Source: Amphiura filiformis
Lineage: Eukaryota; Echinodermata; Ophiuroidea; Amphilepidida; Amphiuridae
Direction of reading: 5' to 3'
Assembly: GCF_039555335.1 (NCBI RefSeq)
Contig: NC_092641.1
Location: 31,060,848 to 31,124,847 of the forward strand
Length of the DNA stretch: 64,000 nt
Both the position numbers and the translations under genes were made by a program. Positions 48,028-61,082 of this stretch are shown here, in pieces (positions within the stretch are counted from its first letter, which is position 1; each line of letters begins with the position of its first letter). Under the pieces are notes generated by a model. It was given only the letters and a program-made list of their open reading frames with translations. It searched no databases and had not been told where the DNA came from.

Positions 48028-48473
48028 ATCTTGTGTATTGAAGGTGTGATTTAGGAAACTATAGACCACTTGACATCATTGTTTATCAACAAAGGCGAGG
48101 GACTGGCCTATCGATATGCCTTAACGAACCGCTACTCTGTTCAGTGGCTTTCTTGTACTATATGAAATGTGGTGGGCGATTTAAAATGCACGTGCCCTGA
48201 GCAAACTACGATGCGTACGCACGCTGCATGGCAAAGAACAATGGAAATTGCCATAATTTGTGTGCATACTGCCGGGCAATGACGTCACATGTCAAGGGGC
48301 CTATAATTATTGTAACTGTCACAAGTTTAAATTAGGAGGTTGGCTTGTTTACAATATGGTATCCATGGGGTAAGTTGAGCCACTGGCCAAGGGTAAGTTA
48401 AGCATAAAGCACAACAGAGTATTTTTTTTCTGAAAATAACATTTTTTGGTCAAATTTGATGAGAATCACTTAA

Positions 48474-48727
48474 TAATTGTGATGCAATCAAGCAAAATCA
48501 GTCGTAACTCAGGAATATTGATTTTGAGATATAGCCAAACAAAGGAAATATTTCCTTTTGTTTCCTGTTGTTTTGGAAACTCTTTTAAGTGCTATATCTT
48601 TGGAACTGATTGTTCAATTGCAATGGGGTTTTCTGCAAAATGCAGTGTTGTAAATGCTTTTTACTATCCTATAAGAAACTGAAAATTTCCAAGTTCCAAC
48701 TGATTTTGCTTTATCGCATCACAATTA
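48474..48727. mobile_element. 254-bp MITE (TATGTGAC-like family, member 3)
   Basis: Inverted ends TAATTGTGATGC(A/G)AT and AGCAAAATCAGT. Same length class and interior as 30640-30896. Nested in the GGGTAAG element. Confidence 0.75.
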
Positions 48728-49059
48728 AAGTTTGGGTCCATATAAACCTGAGTATACTTTAAAAATGTAATTAAACAGAAATATAGACAATGTATTTTGG
48801 GGCTTTTTTTTTTAATTTAGTGTACTTGGCTTCATATACTGTCTCAACTTAAACCGCATGTCATGTAAGTTGAGCCACTTTGCCATTTGTTTCTTTCCTG
48901 TGAATAAACCATAGTAATTGGCCCAACTTTTATGTTATACTTACTAAGTCAGCACTGAAATGTTTTATATACTACATTTAGTTCTGGGATTCCACCTTTC
49001 ATCTCTGCAGAATGGTGCAAAATGTAAAATGTGGCTCATCTTACCCTGCTCTCCCTAAA

Positions 49060-50375
49060 CTACGCTTTCAGGCTATATGTGCCATCATCTATACCGGTAC
49101 ATTGTACCGTCAGTCGTGTTCGATACCGCAATTGGTCCGAAACTTTATATATTCATGGAAAAAATTCCAGTTTTAGAAGCAGGAAACCGGAAAACCTGTG
49201 ACAGAAATGGACTGAAAACCAAATGCACATGACATAAAGTCATCGGGACCAGTCTAGGCTCGGACCCGGTAGTGCTAAGTGTGGACAGAATGGCTACTCT
49301 CTCAAAACATGAGGGTGTTGATCAGTTTGTTTTTTCTGCATCCACCAACAAAAAAAAAAATTCAAAGTGTACAAGTTTTCAGATTGTTTAAAGCAAGTCA
49401 ATAAATAAACAATCAGTCATTTTTAACTGAAATCTTTGCTATTTTGGCCTTTTTGTCCTTACTTTTTACATCTCACAACCATGTCAAAGACTCACAGGGG
49501 GCGTCCACAGGGGATACATCCTCTTTAATCCCCCTCCCAAAAAAGATACCACAAAAAATCCACTTTTTGTGATATCAAAATATGTTCCATTTTGAAAAGG
49601 AAATTCACACAACCTACTTTTGTATAAAAATGTTCAAGCAAAGACCCCCCCCCCCACAAAGACCTTAAAAATTCAGATTTGCAGGGTTATGATTCAATTT
49701 TCCCAAAAGAGATCCACTTAAGATAACGTCCTGTCTATCTTATTGATAAGTTACATTGCCTATTAGTGACATTTTAGTGTGAATCAAAACTTTCGGATTT
49801 TGAGTCAAAACTTTCTGCCACTGACAATATAATATTTAGGAATAAAATTGACTAGTGATTTATATGAAGTACAGGGGGGACTTCTCATAAGATGAAAGCT
49901 TCCCCACTTTCCCCCTTGGTTACGCCACTGAATAACCCTCGTTTATTTCTGCCACCACAAAAATGTCAGTTTGTGAATATTTCTGAAATTATGCTGGTAA
50001 TAAAAGGAGCCTTAAATTGCAAGACCACCTTACACTTTTTAATTACTTTTTAATTAAATATTAATTAATTTTTAAAATTAAATATGCTCCATTTTGATTT
50101 TAGAATTTGAATGTTGGCATGTCTGACTTCACTCTGTGAAATTATCATGAAAATCGAATCGGGTGTTACAAAGAAATCAGCATTAACTCACCATCAACAT
50201 TTTATCAAAAGTAACTCATTTAGATTGGTATGAATGCAATTATTATTCAAGAGCCTTTGTGTACAAAATTGGTGAAACGAATCACCAATGTTACTGATAT
50301 TTGAGAAACCCTATAACGGCTTTTTGAATCTGATGCCCGACCCGAATTTTAAACACTGCCCCGAGTCACACTTTT
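49060..50375. other. Intergenic, no feature recognised
   Basis: AT-rich sequence with short C and A runs (for example a C-run near 49650). No gene or repeat structure identified. Confidence 0.4.
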
Positions 50376-50382
50376 CCCTAAG

Positions 50383-50710
50383 TTGTCAAAATATAAAGTT
50401 ACTCAAAATGTCATGAAGTTGCTAAAACATTCTCAAAATTGCCTGAAGTGCTCAAAGTTTCACAAAGTTTCAAAAACTTTCACAAAATTGCCTAAAGTTA
50501 CTCAGTTGCACAAAGTTACAACATGTAGGTATATAAAGTTACTCAAAATTTCACAAAGCTGCTCACAAATACTTTCTCAAAATTGCGTAAAGTTGCTGAA
50601 AACACGCTCAAAAGTTTGCCAAATTGCTGAAAAATTGGCCACCTTGTCAGAAATGTACAGGCCGTAGCGTATATAGGTCGTTTACCAGTGTCACAAAGTT
50701 GCCTAAAGTT
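50383..50710 (+). repeat. Longest TTGC-rich block
   Basis: Loose 10-22-nt variants of CAAAGTTGCT, CAAAATTGCC and AAAGTTACTC repeat for about 320 bp. Shorter versions lie near 51845-51930, 53345-53460, 54940-55050, 56130-56210, 57845-58115 (two in tandem), 59600-59745 (inverted) and 63720-63830. Confidence 0.7.
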
Positions 50711-51294
50711 AAGCAAACTCGGCAAGCAATGCGATGCAGCTTTTGCGTAATTTTATAAATATGATAGTACAATATGAATGTGTCAGTCGTTTTTGAACAA
50801 CTTGGGCAATTTCCCCTGTAACATATGTGAGCTATTTTAAAATCAGATGTGAATTGATTATATTTTTCATGTATAATGGAAGCTGAGAAGAAGGCCAAAG
50901 AAAAGTTTTGTCTCATGTTCTCCGGCGCATTTGATTTATGCTGCGAGTTTGCTGAAGCAAAATTGCATAAGTTGGATCTTATTTTCTTTTATTACTTTTT
51001 TTTTACATTTTAACGAAATTTGACCCAAAATCGGCTTTAAAATCAGTGTTCAATTTCAATTTTGTTTCTGTTCACTTCGCAACTCCGAAATTGTAACGCT
51101 AGTAGACGTAGCCTTATTTCAGCTAAACATAACCATTATATAGAATTGTATGTACCTATATTTTTATATTATAAAATACACAAAATTGGCGTTTTTTAAA
51201 TAAAAAATAAAATAAAAATCTGCATACCGCATTATATTTCAAGCTCCCATGGGACATATGACAAACTGTTATTTTGTTTGGCCTAACAAAAAAG

Positions 51295-51367
51295 TGTTTC
51301 CGCCTGGGCTCGAACCAGGGACCTTGCGCGTGTTAGGCGCACGTGATAACCACTACACTACGGAAAC
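51295..51367 (-). tRNA. tRNA-Val(AAC)
   Basis: 73 nt on the minus strand. Acceptor GTTTCCG/CGGAAAC, A discriminator, anticodon stem TGCGC/GCGCA with loop CTAACAC, T arm CCTGG-TTCGAGC-CCAGG. A box TAGTGTAGTGG and B box GGTTCGAGCCC are intact. A T6 terminator follows. Very close to animal tRNA-Val(AAC). Confidence 0.95.
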
Positions 51368-52952
51368 TACTGTAACAATCTGTTTATTTGTTTACTTTAT
51401 ATAAGATCCCAAAATGGATATGCAGTACTTACATTGATTGATTTATTAAGTTCATACAAACGTATTATACATTTATCTGTATGACATGTAATTATTTTAA
51501 GTTTTTATCTGCTTTCTAATTAATTAAACATTTCTTCTATGCAAGTCCAATTGAAACACTTACTGTATGGGACGTTTCAAGAGCTAAGGTCTAGTCCGCT
51601 GTTTTCATCAGCCAGATGATCTGCTTGAGTTGTTGCTAGTTGACACTAACTTCCTGTTGGTATTGATTGAAGTGACACTCTCATCACCAGAGATACTCTC
51701 AATGATTGTTTTGCTTCTCACTCTTATCTCTCTCCTCCCTCTTTCCTCCCTCTCCATCTCCCCCCATCCCATCCATCTCCTCCTCTCTCCAACCACCCTC
51801 TGTCTCGCACTTAATTTCTTTTCACTTGAAAGTAATTGACTTTTCACAAAGTTGCTTGAAACTTTCTCATAAGTTGCTGAAAACACGCTCACGGTTGGCA
51901 AAATTGCGCACAGTTCACACTTGCAAGCGTCAAAACTCATTTAGCATGTTTAGTTTATATTATTTTGATAAAAAGAGATGACACGTTTTTATGTATTATT
52001 TCTGGGTTCTTTTTTTTACATCGGGTGTCTTGTTTTTTCCCTTTCCTGTTGTTTTTTTTCTTCTTTTTTTTATTTTTATATATTGGTGTTAATCATTATA
52101 CATCTTAAGATTTTGTTTTTCTTAACTTGCTTATTGTATTGCGCCTCGAACATCTTGTATTGGTGGTATGTGTACGCGTTATAAATCCATTGGACCGAGT
52201 AAAAATAACAAAAATGTTTAGCGTCACCTCCAGCTTCCTTTTTTAAAGATTCTTAAATTTTCTTTTTATTTTCTGAAATATCAGTTATAACTTTTTAATG
52301 AAGATGTTTGAGAAGGTCTATAGCCTTCTACAGCCTTACAAATGTATAAGAAGCATTTCAGGAAAGTTTTGTGATCAGTATAGGGGCTTAACCTATATAA
52401 AAAAATAAAACAGGCCTGCTCCTTTTTGCTATGTATCGTTGTGCTATTTTTAGTTAAGTTGTACATTTTATTGTAGCCTAAGATGTGAACTGATTTTATT
52501 TTTTTATTTTTCAGGTATAAATCATGGAAGCTAAGAAAAAGGCCAAAGAAAATAATAGTTTTGTCTCATGATCCCCGCGAGCATTTGATTTATGCTGCGC
52601 GTTTGCTCAAGCAAAATTGCAGAAGTTAAATTTTATTTTGAATTTTTTTTTTACATTTGAACAAAATTTGACAGATAATCGGCTGTAAAATCAATGTTCA
52701 ATTTCAGTTTTGTTTCTGTTCGCTTCGCAACTCCAAAATTGTAACGCTTAGAAGTAGTATAACCGTTATATAGAATCACAGATATGATAGAATTGTATTT
52801 ACCTATATTTTGATATTATAAAATACCCAAAATTGGCTTTTTTTCAATTTATAAAAATAAAATAAAAACCGCATTCCGCATTAGATTTCAAACCCCCATG
52901 GGACATGAGACAAAACTATTCTTTTGTTTTTGCTGGAAAAAAAAAAAGAATT

Positions 52953-53001
52953 GTTTCCGCCTGAGCTCGAACCAGGGCCCTTGCGCGTGTTAGGCAGAAA
53001 C
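52953..53001 (-). pseudogene. tRNA-Val pseudogene lacking the D arm
   Basis: Keeps the T arm and part of the anticodon arm, but about 24 bases covering the D arm and 5' anticodon stem are missing between TTAGGC and AGAAACC. The A box is lost. Confidence 0.85.
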
Positions 53002-54412
53002 CACTGTAACACTCTATCTATTTCTTTACATTTTATCATCTACACAACTTTATATAAGATCCCAAAATGCAGTACTTACATTGATTTTTAAAGTTCAATT
53101 TTTAGTTCATACAAACATATTTAAGTTTTATGATCTGTAGGCCTATGACATGTAATTATTTTAAGTTTTATCTGCTTTCTCATTGTTTTACTTTTCACTC
53201 TCTTATCTCTCTCCCTCCCTCTCTCTCTCCCTCTCGTCTTCCCCTTTCCTCCCCTCTCCCTCTCCCCCTTTGTCTAGCCCTCTGCTCCCTCTCTCCAACT
53301 TCCTTCTCTCTCGAACTTAAATTTCTTTCTCACTTAAAAGTCAACAACTTTTCACAAAGTTGCTTGAAACTTTCTTAAAATTTCCTAAAGTTGCTGAAAA
53401 CACGCTCAAAAGTTTCCACAATTACTGAAAATTGCGCACAGATCACACTTGCAAGCGTTTTAAGTTTTTATATATTATTTCTGGTTTTTTTTTTTTTCTG
53501 GGGAGGTCTGTTCTTCCCCCTTATTATTTTCTTGAAATTAAACGAACGACAATATTTTTGTTTTTACATATTGGTGTTCATCATTGTATATCTTCATATT
53601 TTCTTTTTAAGTTTTGATATTTTTTTTTTTTAATTTGCTTTTGTATTGCGCCTTGAACATCTTGTTTTGATGGTATGTGTACGCGTTGTAAATCCATTAA
53701 GTTAAGTGAATTTATAAAAACATATATGTTGTTATTATTTTAAGATCACAATACAGCATCCTTTAGAAAAGCGGAGAGCTGTATCAGCTCTGGAGATCAT
53801 GTGAAAATTTACACACAAAAATATAAATAGATCAACAATACAAGAGAAATGCAGAAAAAATCTCTGATGAAAGGTACAATAGATAAGTTTTTATTTTTAG
53901 TTAAGTTGTACATTTTATTGTAGCCTAAGATGGGAACTGATTATATTTTTCATGTGTAAATCATGGAATTGGAAGCTGAGAAAAAGACCAAAGAAGGTAA
54001 TAGTTTTGTCTTGTCTCATGTTCCCCGTGCGCATTTGATTTATACTGCGCGTTTGCTCAAGCAAAATTACTGAAATTGAATTTTATGTTGTATTTTGTAT
54101 TCTTTTTTTTTTTTTTTTACATTTTAACGAAATTTGACCGAAAATCGGTTGTAAAATCAATGCTCAATTTCAATTTTGTTTCTGTTTGCTTCGCAACTCC
54201 GAAATTGTAACGCTAGTAGATGTAGCCTTATTTCAGCTAAACATAACCATTATATAGAATTGTATTTACCTATATTTTGATATTATAAAATACCCAAAAT
54301 TGGCGATTTTCAATAATAAAAAATAAAATAAAAACCGCATACCGCATTAGATTTCAAACTCCCATGGGACATGAGACAAAGCTATTATTTTGTTTAACCT
54401 AACAAAAAAAAT

Positions 54413-54485
54413 TGTTTCCGCCTGGGCTCGAACCAGGGACCTTCCGCGTGTTAGGCGGACGTGATAACCACTACACTACGGAAAC
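54413..54485 (-). tRNA. tRNA-Val(AAC) with changed anticodon stem
   Basis: 73 nt, intact. The anticodon stem reads TCCGC/GCGGA, where the sister genes have TGCGC/GCGCA, a paired G-C to C-G change that keeps the helix. A and B boxes are intact and a T8 terminator follows. Confidence 0.95.
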
Positions 54486-55202
54486 CACTGTGACAATATA
54501 GCAATTTGTTTACTTATCAACTACACATTTTTATATATACCAAAATGCAGTACTGACATTGATTGGTTTATAAAGTTCTGCAAGTGACGTGTGGACGCAT
54601 AATAACCTTATCAATGAAATGCTTCATCTGTTGTGTTCAATACTTAATCCGATAAGTGATCGATGAAGATGTGATCGTGGAATTAAACCATATGGATGAC
54701 TTCAATTTCATTGATTCTTTATGATTACAATATTAAAGAAAACAATAATAAAATCTGATACCATAGGTATCATGGTATTACTATTATGGTCTCAGAATAA
54801 AATACTATCTGATCTCTCTCCCTACCCTCTCTCTCACTCTCCCTACCCTCTCTCTCTCCCTCCCTCTCCACATCCCCTCCCTCTCTCCAACCATCCTTCT
54901 CTCTCGCACTTAATTTCTTTCTCACTTAGAAGTTACCAACTTTTCACACAGTTGCTTGAAACTTTCTCAAAATTGCCTAGGCTGAAAACACGCTGAAATG
55001 TTTGCAAAATTGCTGAAACTTGCGCACAGATCACATTTGCAAGCGTTTTTAGGAGCTATAACCCAAAAGGTAAACTTTATATATCCCAAAATGCAGTAGA
55101 CCTACTTACATTGATTGATTTATAAAGTTCATACAAACGTAATGTAATTATTTGAAGTTTTTATCTGCTTTCTAATTGTTTTGCTTTTCACTCTCTTATC
55201 TC

Positions 55203-56030
55203 CATCGGCGGCGGAACCGGGGGCAGGGGGGCACCCAGTTGCCCCTCCACTTTTTTGACCATGGGAAATTGGTTAAAAAATGAGAGAGTGCAGGCAAAAA
55301 CAATCACAAAGTAGGGAGGATGCAACCCCACCTCTTTTTTCCACATTTACAATCATTCTGAGCAAGTTTTGGTCTTTTAAATGAACTTCTGTATTTATGT
55401 ACTTGGTTTAGATGTCTGGGAGTCCATTTAGACATTTTTTTACTAGATTCAAATTTTTAATGGGGATTTTAAATCAAATTTACGATATGAATCCCTCCCC
55501 CTAATCCTCCTCCCCTAATCCTCAGCCACCCTTGGCACAATGTGACATTTCATGCCAAACATCATAAGAAAATAATTAAAAAATATTTTAAAACAGGATT
55601 AAAACATGAGTAATCTAGAATAAATTAGCCTCAATTTAAGACCTAATTGAATCTTCTAAGTGAAGGAATTCTCAAGAGACAGTGTTTTGAAATCCAAGCT
55701 GCACATCAAAATGTAACAAAACCACCTTTTTGGGTACCCCAGTATATGACACAGGATCTTATACATTTAATAGTAGTGAGAACTTGTCCACGAATGGCTT
55801 TAATAGCTTCATTTCACCAATTTTCGGCTTTTTCAAATTCAAATTGTACACAATAATAGTACCAAAATGGTCCATCAAATGCTTTCAATTGGGCCTTCAT
55901 TTTGCAAAAGTTTCTCACTTCTCAGGGGGCCACATCCCCCCTCAGACACCCCTCTGCTTCGCGGCCATAATTTCGATTTTTTACATCACCCTGACTGGCC
56001 CCCACTTTCAAAATCGTTCCGCCGCCGCTG
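55203..56030. mobile_element. 828-bp hAT-like non-autonomous element
   Basis: Ends CA(T/G)CGGCGGCGGAAC are inverted and flanked by the 8-bp duplication CTTATCTC (55195-55202, 56031-56038). CA termini and 8-bp duplications are the hAT pattern. No transposase seen. A truncated copy at the same array position ends at 63583. Confidence 0.8.
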
Positions 56031-56784
56031 CTTATCTCTCTCCCCCCTCCCCTCCCCCTTTACTCCCCTCTCTCCTCCCTCTCTCCAATCATCCCTCTCT
56101 CTCGCATTTAATTTCTTTCTCACTTAAAAGTTACAAACATTTCACAAACTAGTTGCTTGAAACTTTCTCAAAATTGCTAATTTTGCTGAAAACACGCTCA
56201 AAAGGTTGAATCGGATATCCTCAAAACTCATTTATATCAAGTGATACGTTTTTATGTATTATTTCTGTGTGTTTTCGGGGTGGGGGGAGTTTGTTCTTTT
56301 TTACTTTCTTTTTTTCTTCTTTTTTATTATATAAACGACAATATTATTGGTTTTTATGTATTGGTGTTCATCATTGTAAATCTTCTCATTTTTAAGTTTG
56401 TAATATTTTGTTTTTCTTAACTTGCTTTTGTATTGCGCCATGAACATCTTGTTTTGATGGTATGTGTACGCGTTATAAATCCATTAAGTAATAATATTTT
56501 CAAGTTATCAAGGGATGGTTGGAGAGAGGGAGGAGAGATGGAGGGGGAGATGGAAGGAAAGAGGGAGAGGGGTGGTAGAGGGATAAGAGAGTGAGAAGCA
56601 AAACAATTAGAAAGCAGGTAAAAACTTAAAAATAATTACATGTCATACAGATAAACTTATATCGTACGTTTGGATGAACTTTATAAATAAATCAATCAAT
56701 GCCGGAAATCAATGCAAGTACTGCATTTTGGGATAAAGATGTACAGATGATATAACGTTAAGAAATAGGCAGAGTTTTACAGTG

Positions 56785-56857
56785 GTTTCCGTAGTGTAGT
56801 GGTTATCACGTGCGCCTCACACGCGCAAGGTCCCTGGTTCGAGCCCAGGCGGAAACA
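56785..56857 (+). tRNA. tRNA-Val(CAC)
   Basis: 73 nt, all helices intact and otherwise identical to the AAC genes, but the loop is CTCACAC, giving anticodon CAC (reads GUG). T7 terminator after the 3' end. One base change in the anticodon distinguishes it from its neighbours. Confidence 0.93.
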
Positions 56858-58504
56858 ATTTTTTTGTTAGGCCATGCAAAATAATAGTTTTGTCTCATGT
56901 TCCCATGGGAGTTTGAAATCTAATGCGGTATGCGGTTTTTATTTTATTTTTATAATTGAAAAACGCCAATTTTGGGTATTTTATAATATCAAAATATAGA
57001 TAAATACAATTCTATAAATGGTTATGTTTAACTGAAATAAGGCTACGTCTACTAGCGTTACAATTTTGGAGTTGCGAAGCAAACAGAAACAAAATTGAAA
57101 TTGAACATTAAAAAAAATACAAAATAAAATTCAACTTCTGCAATTTTGCTTGAGCAAACGCGCAGCATAAATCAAATGCGCGCGGGGAACATGAGGCAAA
57201 ACTATTATTTTCTTTGACCTTTTTCTCAGCTTCAGTGATTTATATATGAAAAATATAATCAGTTCACATTTTAGGCTACAATAAAATGTACAACTTAACA
57301 AAAAATTAAAAAAACTTATCTATTGTACCTTTGATCAGAGATCTATTTGCATTTCTCTTGTATTGTTGATCTATTTCTATTTTTTGTAAATTTTCACGTG
57401 ATCTCCAGAGCTGATATAACTCTGTGCTTTTCTAAATTATTATGCTGTATTGTGATTTTAAAATAATAATAATAACATTGGTGTTTATATTTTGTATTTT
57501 CAAATTTCCGTAAGTTTGTAATTTTGTTTTTCTTAACTTGCTTTTGTATATTGCGCCTTGAACATATTTAGCATCTTATTTTGATGATATGTGTACTCGT
57601 TATAAACCATTAAGTTCATTAATAACTTGAAAATACATAATATAAACACCAATGTTGTTATTATTATTATTGCATACTTTAGGAAAGCATAGAGCTGTAT
57701 CAGCTCTGGAGATCATGTGAAAATTTACAAAAAATAGAAATAGATCAACAATACAAGAGAAATGCAAATAGATCTCTCTCTCCCCCTCTCCAACAATCCC
57801 TCTCTCTCTCTCTCGTACTTAATTTCATTCTTATTTAAAAGTTACCAACTTTTCACAAAATTGCTTGAAACTTTCTCAAATTGCCTAAAGTTGCTGAAAA
57901 CACGCTCAAAAGTGTGTAAAATTGCTGAAAATTGCGCACAGTTCACATTTGCAAGCGTTTTATGGAGCTAACCAAAAGGTAAAGTTTTAACTACTGAGCG
58001 AAACTTTTCACAAAATTGCTTGAACTTTCTCAAAATTGCCTAAAGTTGCTGAAAACACGCTCAAAATTTGCAAAATTGCTGACAATTGTGCACAGATCAC
58101 ACTTGCAAGCGTTGTAAGTTTTTATATATTATTTCTGTTTTTTTTTTCTGTGGGAGGTCTGTTCTTTTCCCCCTTTTTATCTTTTTGAAATTATACAAAC
58201 GACGATTTTTTTCGGTCTTTATGTATTGGTATACATGTACATCATTGTATAATATCTTCACATTTGATTTTGGTTTACTTAACTTGCTTTTGTATTGCGT
58301 CTTGAACATCTTGTTTTGATGGTATGTGTACGCGTTATAAATCCATTAAGTTAAGGTAATTATAATATTTCCAAATTAATATCAATTAACTTAATGGATT
58401 TATAACGCGTACACATACCACCAAAACAAGATGTTCAAGGCGCAATACAAAAGCAATTGTTAAGAAAAACAAAGCTACAAACTTAAAGAAAATATGAAGA
58501 TATA

Positions 58505-59393
58505 CAAGGTGTCCCAGAAAAAGGTTACATGTAGAAAATGAACCGCATTTTGTGATGGTAAAACAAAACAATGTCATTTTCTCAGATATAATTTATTCAT
58601 CCTTCTTGTAACTGCTTGCTAAGTTTCGATTCCATATTTTAAAAGCAACTTAACTTATGAACGCAGGATGACAGGGGTATCAAGAGTGGCTATAACTATC
58701 AAAATATCGCGCATCGAATGAACGAAAGGTGAACACAAGCACGGCTTTGTTTTCAGATGTTTTCTTTATTACTTTTTATGTTTCTCTAATTTTTTATATT
58801 GTTGACTTGAACTTATTGCACAAAAGAAACATATTGAAAAATTAAATATTGCACACTGAAAATAAATCAGTTCTAGAGCTTTTTGACTCTTGATGGTAAC
58901 AAATAAAGGAAGATGGTCATTAGAGAAGAACATGTTTTTGGTGAAAGCAGTTCTGCACGCTGCATCTCCTGTCATCAACATAGTGAAATGAATAACGATC
59001 TTTTGCATTTATGCCTTCCTTGGATTTTGTTGACTTGAAATCGCTGCTGTTTGTTTTTACTCTTGAAATAAAACTGAACAAGTTTTGTTCTTTGTTTATC
59101 AGAATAAAATACTGCATCTGCCATGCTATGGCTGGGACTACTCAAGTGCCCCGCCAAATGCACGGTGGCTGTGACGGTGGTATAATGAACCTCGTGTTGC
59201 ATTATGTCACGTAAAAAAGCTTGGCCAGGAATGCCTGGAATGCGGGCTAAGTACGTAGGGTGTGAACTTGACATTCACATGGGTGCTAGTAGAGGGTACA
59301 TAGATTATGACATGAAAAGGATACTTATATTTGTTAACACTAACTTAGATTATTTTCAAAAATCTACATGTAACCTTTTTTTGGGACACCCGG
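58505..59393. mobile_element. 889-bp mariner-like element
   Basis: Inverted ends C(A/C)(A/G)GGTGTCCCA(G/A)AAAAAGG continue through TTACATGTAGA and are flanked by TA, the Tc1/mariner pattern. Too short for a whole transposase, and no D,D(34)D signature is seen, so it is a deleted derivative. It interrupts one array unit. Confidence 0.75.
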
Positions 59394-60068
59394 TACAATA
59401 ATGAAGACCAATACATAAAAACCACAAATATTGTCGTTTATCAGTTTATATAATAAAAAAACCGATACAAAATGAAAAAAGAGAATCCCCCTCCAAAAAA
59501 GAAAAAAAACACAGAAATAATACATAAAAACGTGTCACCTCTTTTTATCAGTAACTAAATGAGTTTTGACAATATCCGATTCATTTCGCTCAGTAGTTGC
59601 AACTATAGTTTACCTTTGGTTAGCTCCGAGTCCTTAAAACGCTTGCAAATGTGAACTGAATTTTGCAAACTTTTGAGCGTATTTTCAGCAACTGTAGGCA
59701 ATTTTGAATAAGTTTCAAGCAAGTTTGTGAAAAGTTGGAAACTGTTAAGTGAGAAAGAAATTAAGTGCGAGAGAGAGGGTTGGTTGGAGAGAGGAATGAG
59801 ATATGGATGGGGAGAGGGAGATGGGAGGAAAGGGGCAGAGGGAGGTAGGAAGGGAGAGAGATAAGAGACTTAGAAGCAAAACAATTAGAAAGCAGATAAA
59901 AACTTACAAATAATTACATGTCATACAGATAAATTTATATATAGTACGTTTGAATGAACTTTATAAATCAATCAATCAATCAATGCCGGAAGTCAATGTA
60001 AGTACTGCATTTTGAGATAAAGATGTATAGATGATATAATGTTAAGAAATACGCAGATTGTCACAGTT

Positions 60069-60141
60069 GTTTCCGTAGTGTAGTGGTTATCACGTGCGCC
60101 TAACACGCGCAAGGTCCCTGGTTCGAGCCCAGGCGGAAACA
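60069..60141 (+). tRNA. tRNA-Val(AAC), weak terminator
   Basis: 73 nt, identical in structure to the copy at 51295. The downstream T run is interrupted (TTTCTT); the next T4 lies about 27 bases further. Confidence 0.93.
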
Positions 60142-61082
60142 CTTTCTTGTTAGGCCAAACAAAATAATAGTTTTGTCTCATATCCCATGGGCGTTTGAAA
60201 TCTAATGCGGTATGCGTTTTTATTTATTTTATTTTTATAATTGAAAAGCGCCAATTTTGGGTATTTTATAATATCAAATTAATTATAGATAAATACAATT
60301 CTATATAATGGTTATGTTTAGCTGAAATAAGGCTACGTCTACTAGCGTTACAATTTTGGAGTTAAGAAGCAAACAGAAACAAAATTGAAATTGAACATAA
60401 AAAAAATACAAAATAAGATTCAACTTCTGCAATTTTGCTTGAGTAAACGCGCAGCATAAATCAAATGCGCGCGGGGAACATGAGGCAAGACTATTATTTT
60501 CTTCCTTTTTCTCAGCTTCCGTGTTTTATACATGAAAAATATAATTAGTTCACACATTTGACCTTAGGCTACAATAAAATGTACAACTTAACAAAAAATA
60601 AAAAAACTTATCTATTGTACCTTTGAACTGATTATATTTTTCATGTATAAATCATGTAAGCTGAGAAAAGGGCCAAAGAAAATAATAGTTTTGTCTCATG
60701 ATCCCCGCGCCCATTTGATTTATGCTGCTCGTTTGCTCAAGCAAAATTGCAGAAGTTGAATTTTATTTTGTATAATTATTTTTTTTTACATTAATGAAAT
60801 AAGACCGAAAATCGGCTGTAAAATGAATGTTAAATTTCAATTTTGTTTTTGTTTGCTTCTGCAACTCCGAAATTGTAACGCTAGTAGATGTAGCCTTATT
60901 TCAGCTAAACATAACCATTATATAGAATTGTATTTACCTATATTTTGATTTGATGAAATACCCAATATTGGCGTTTTTCAATTTATAAAAAAATAAAATA
61001 AAAAAACCACATAACGCATTAGATTTCAAACGCCCATGGGACATGAGACAAAACTATTATTTTGTTTGACCTAACAAAAAAA

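Larger units (their letters stand above)
47614..49056. mobile_element. 1.44-kb TIR element with repeated GTAAGTTGAGCCAC
   Basis: Ends GGGAGAGC(G/A)GGGTAAG(T/A)TGAGCC (left end with two extra bases) are inverted. GTAAGTTGAGCCAC-type boxes recur at 47635, 47653, 48371 and 48864. Two other MITEs (47881-48027, 48474-48727) have inserted into it. No transposase frame seen. Confidence 0.75.

Noticed and set aside
50383-58115. TTGC-rich blocks as a CRISPR-like array
   Set aside because: The repeats are short, variable and without regular spacers, and the genome is animal.
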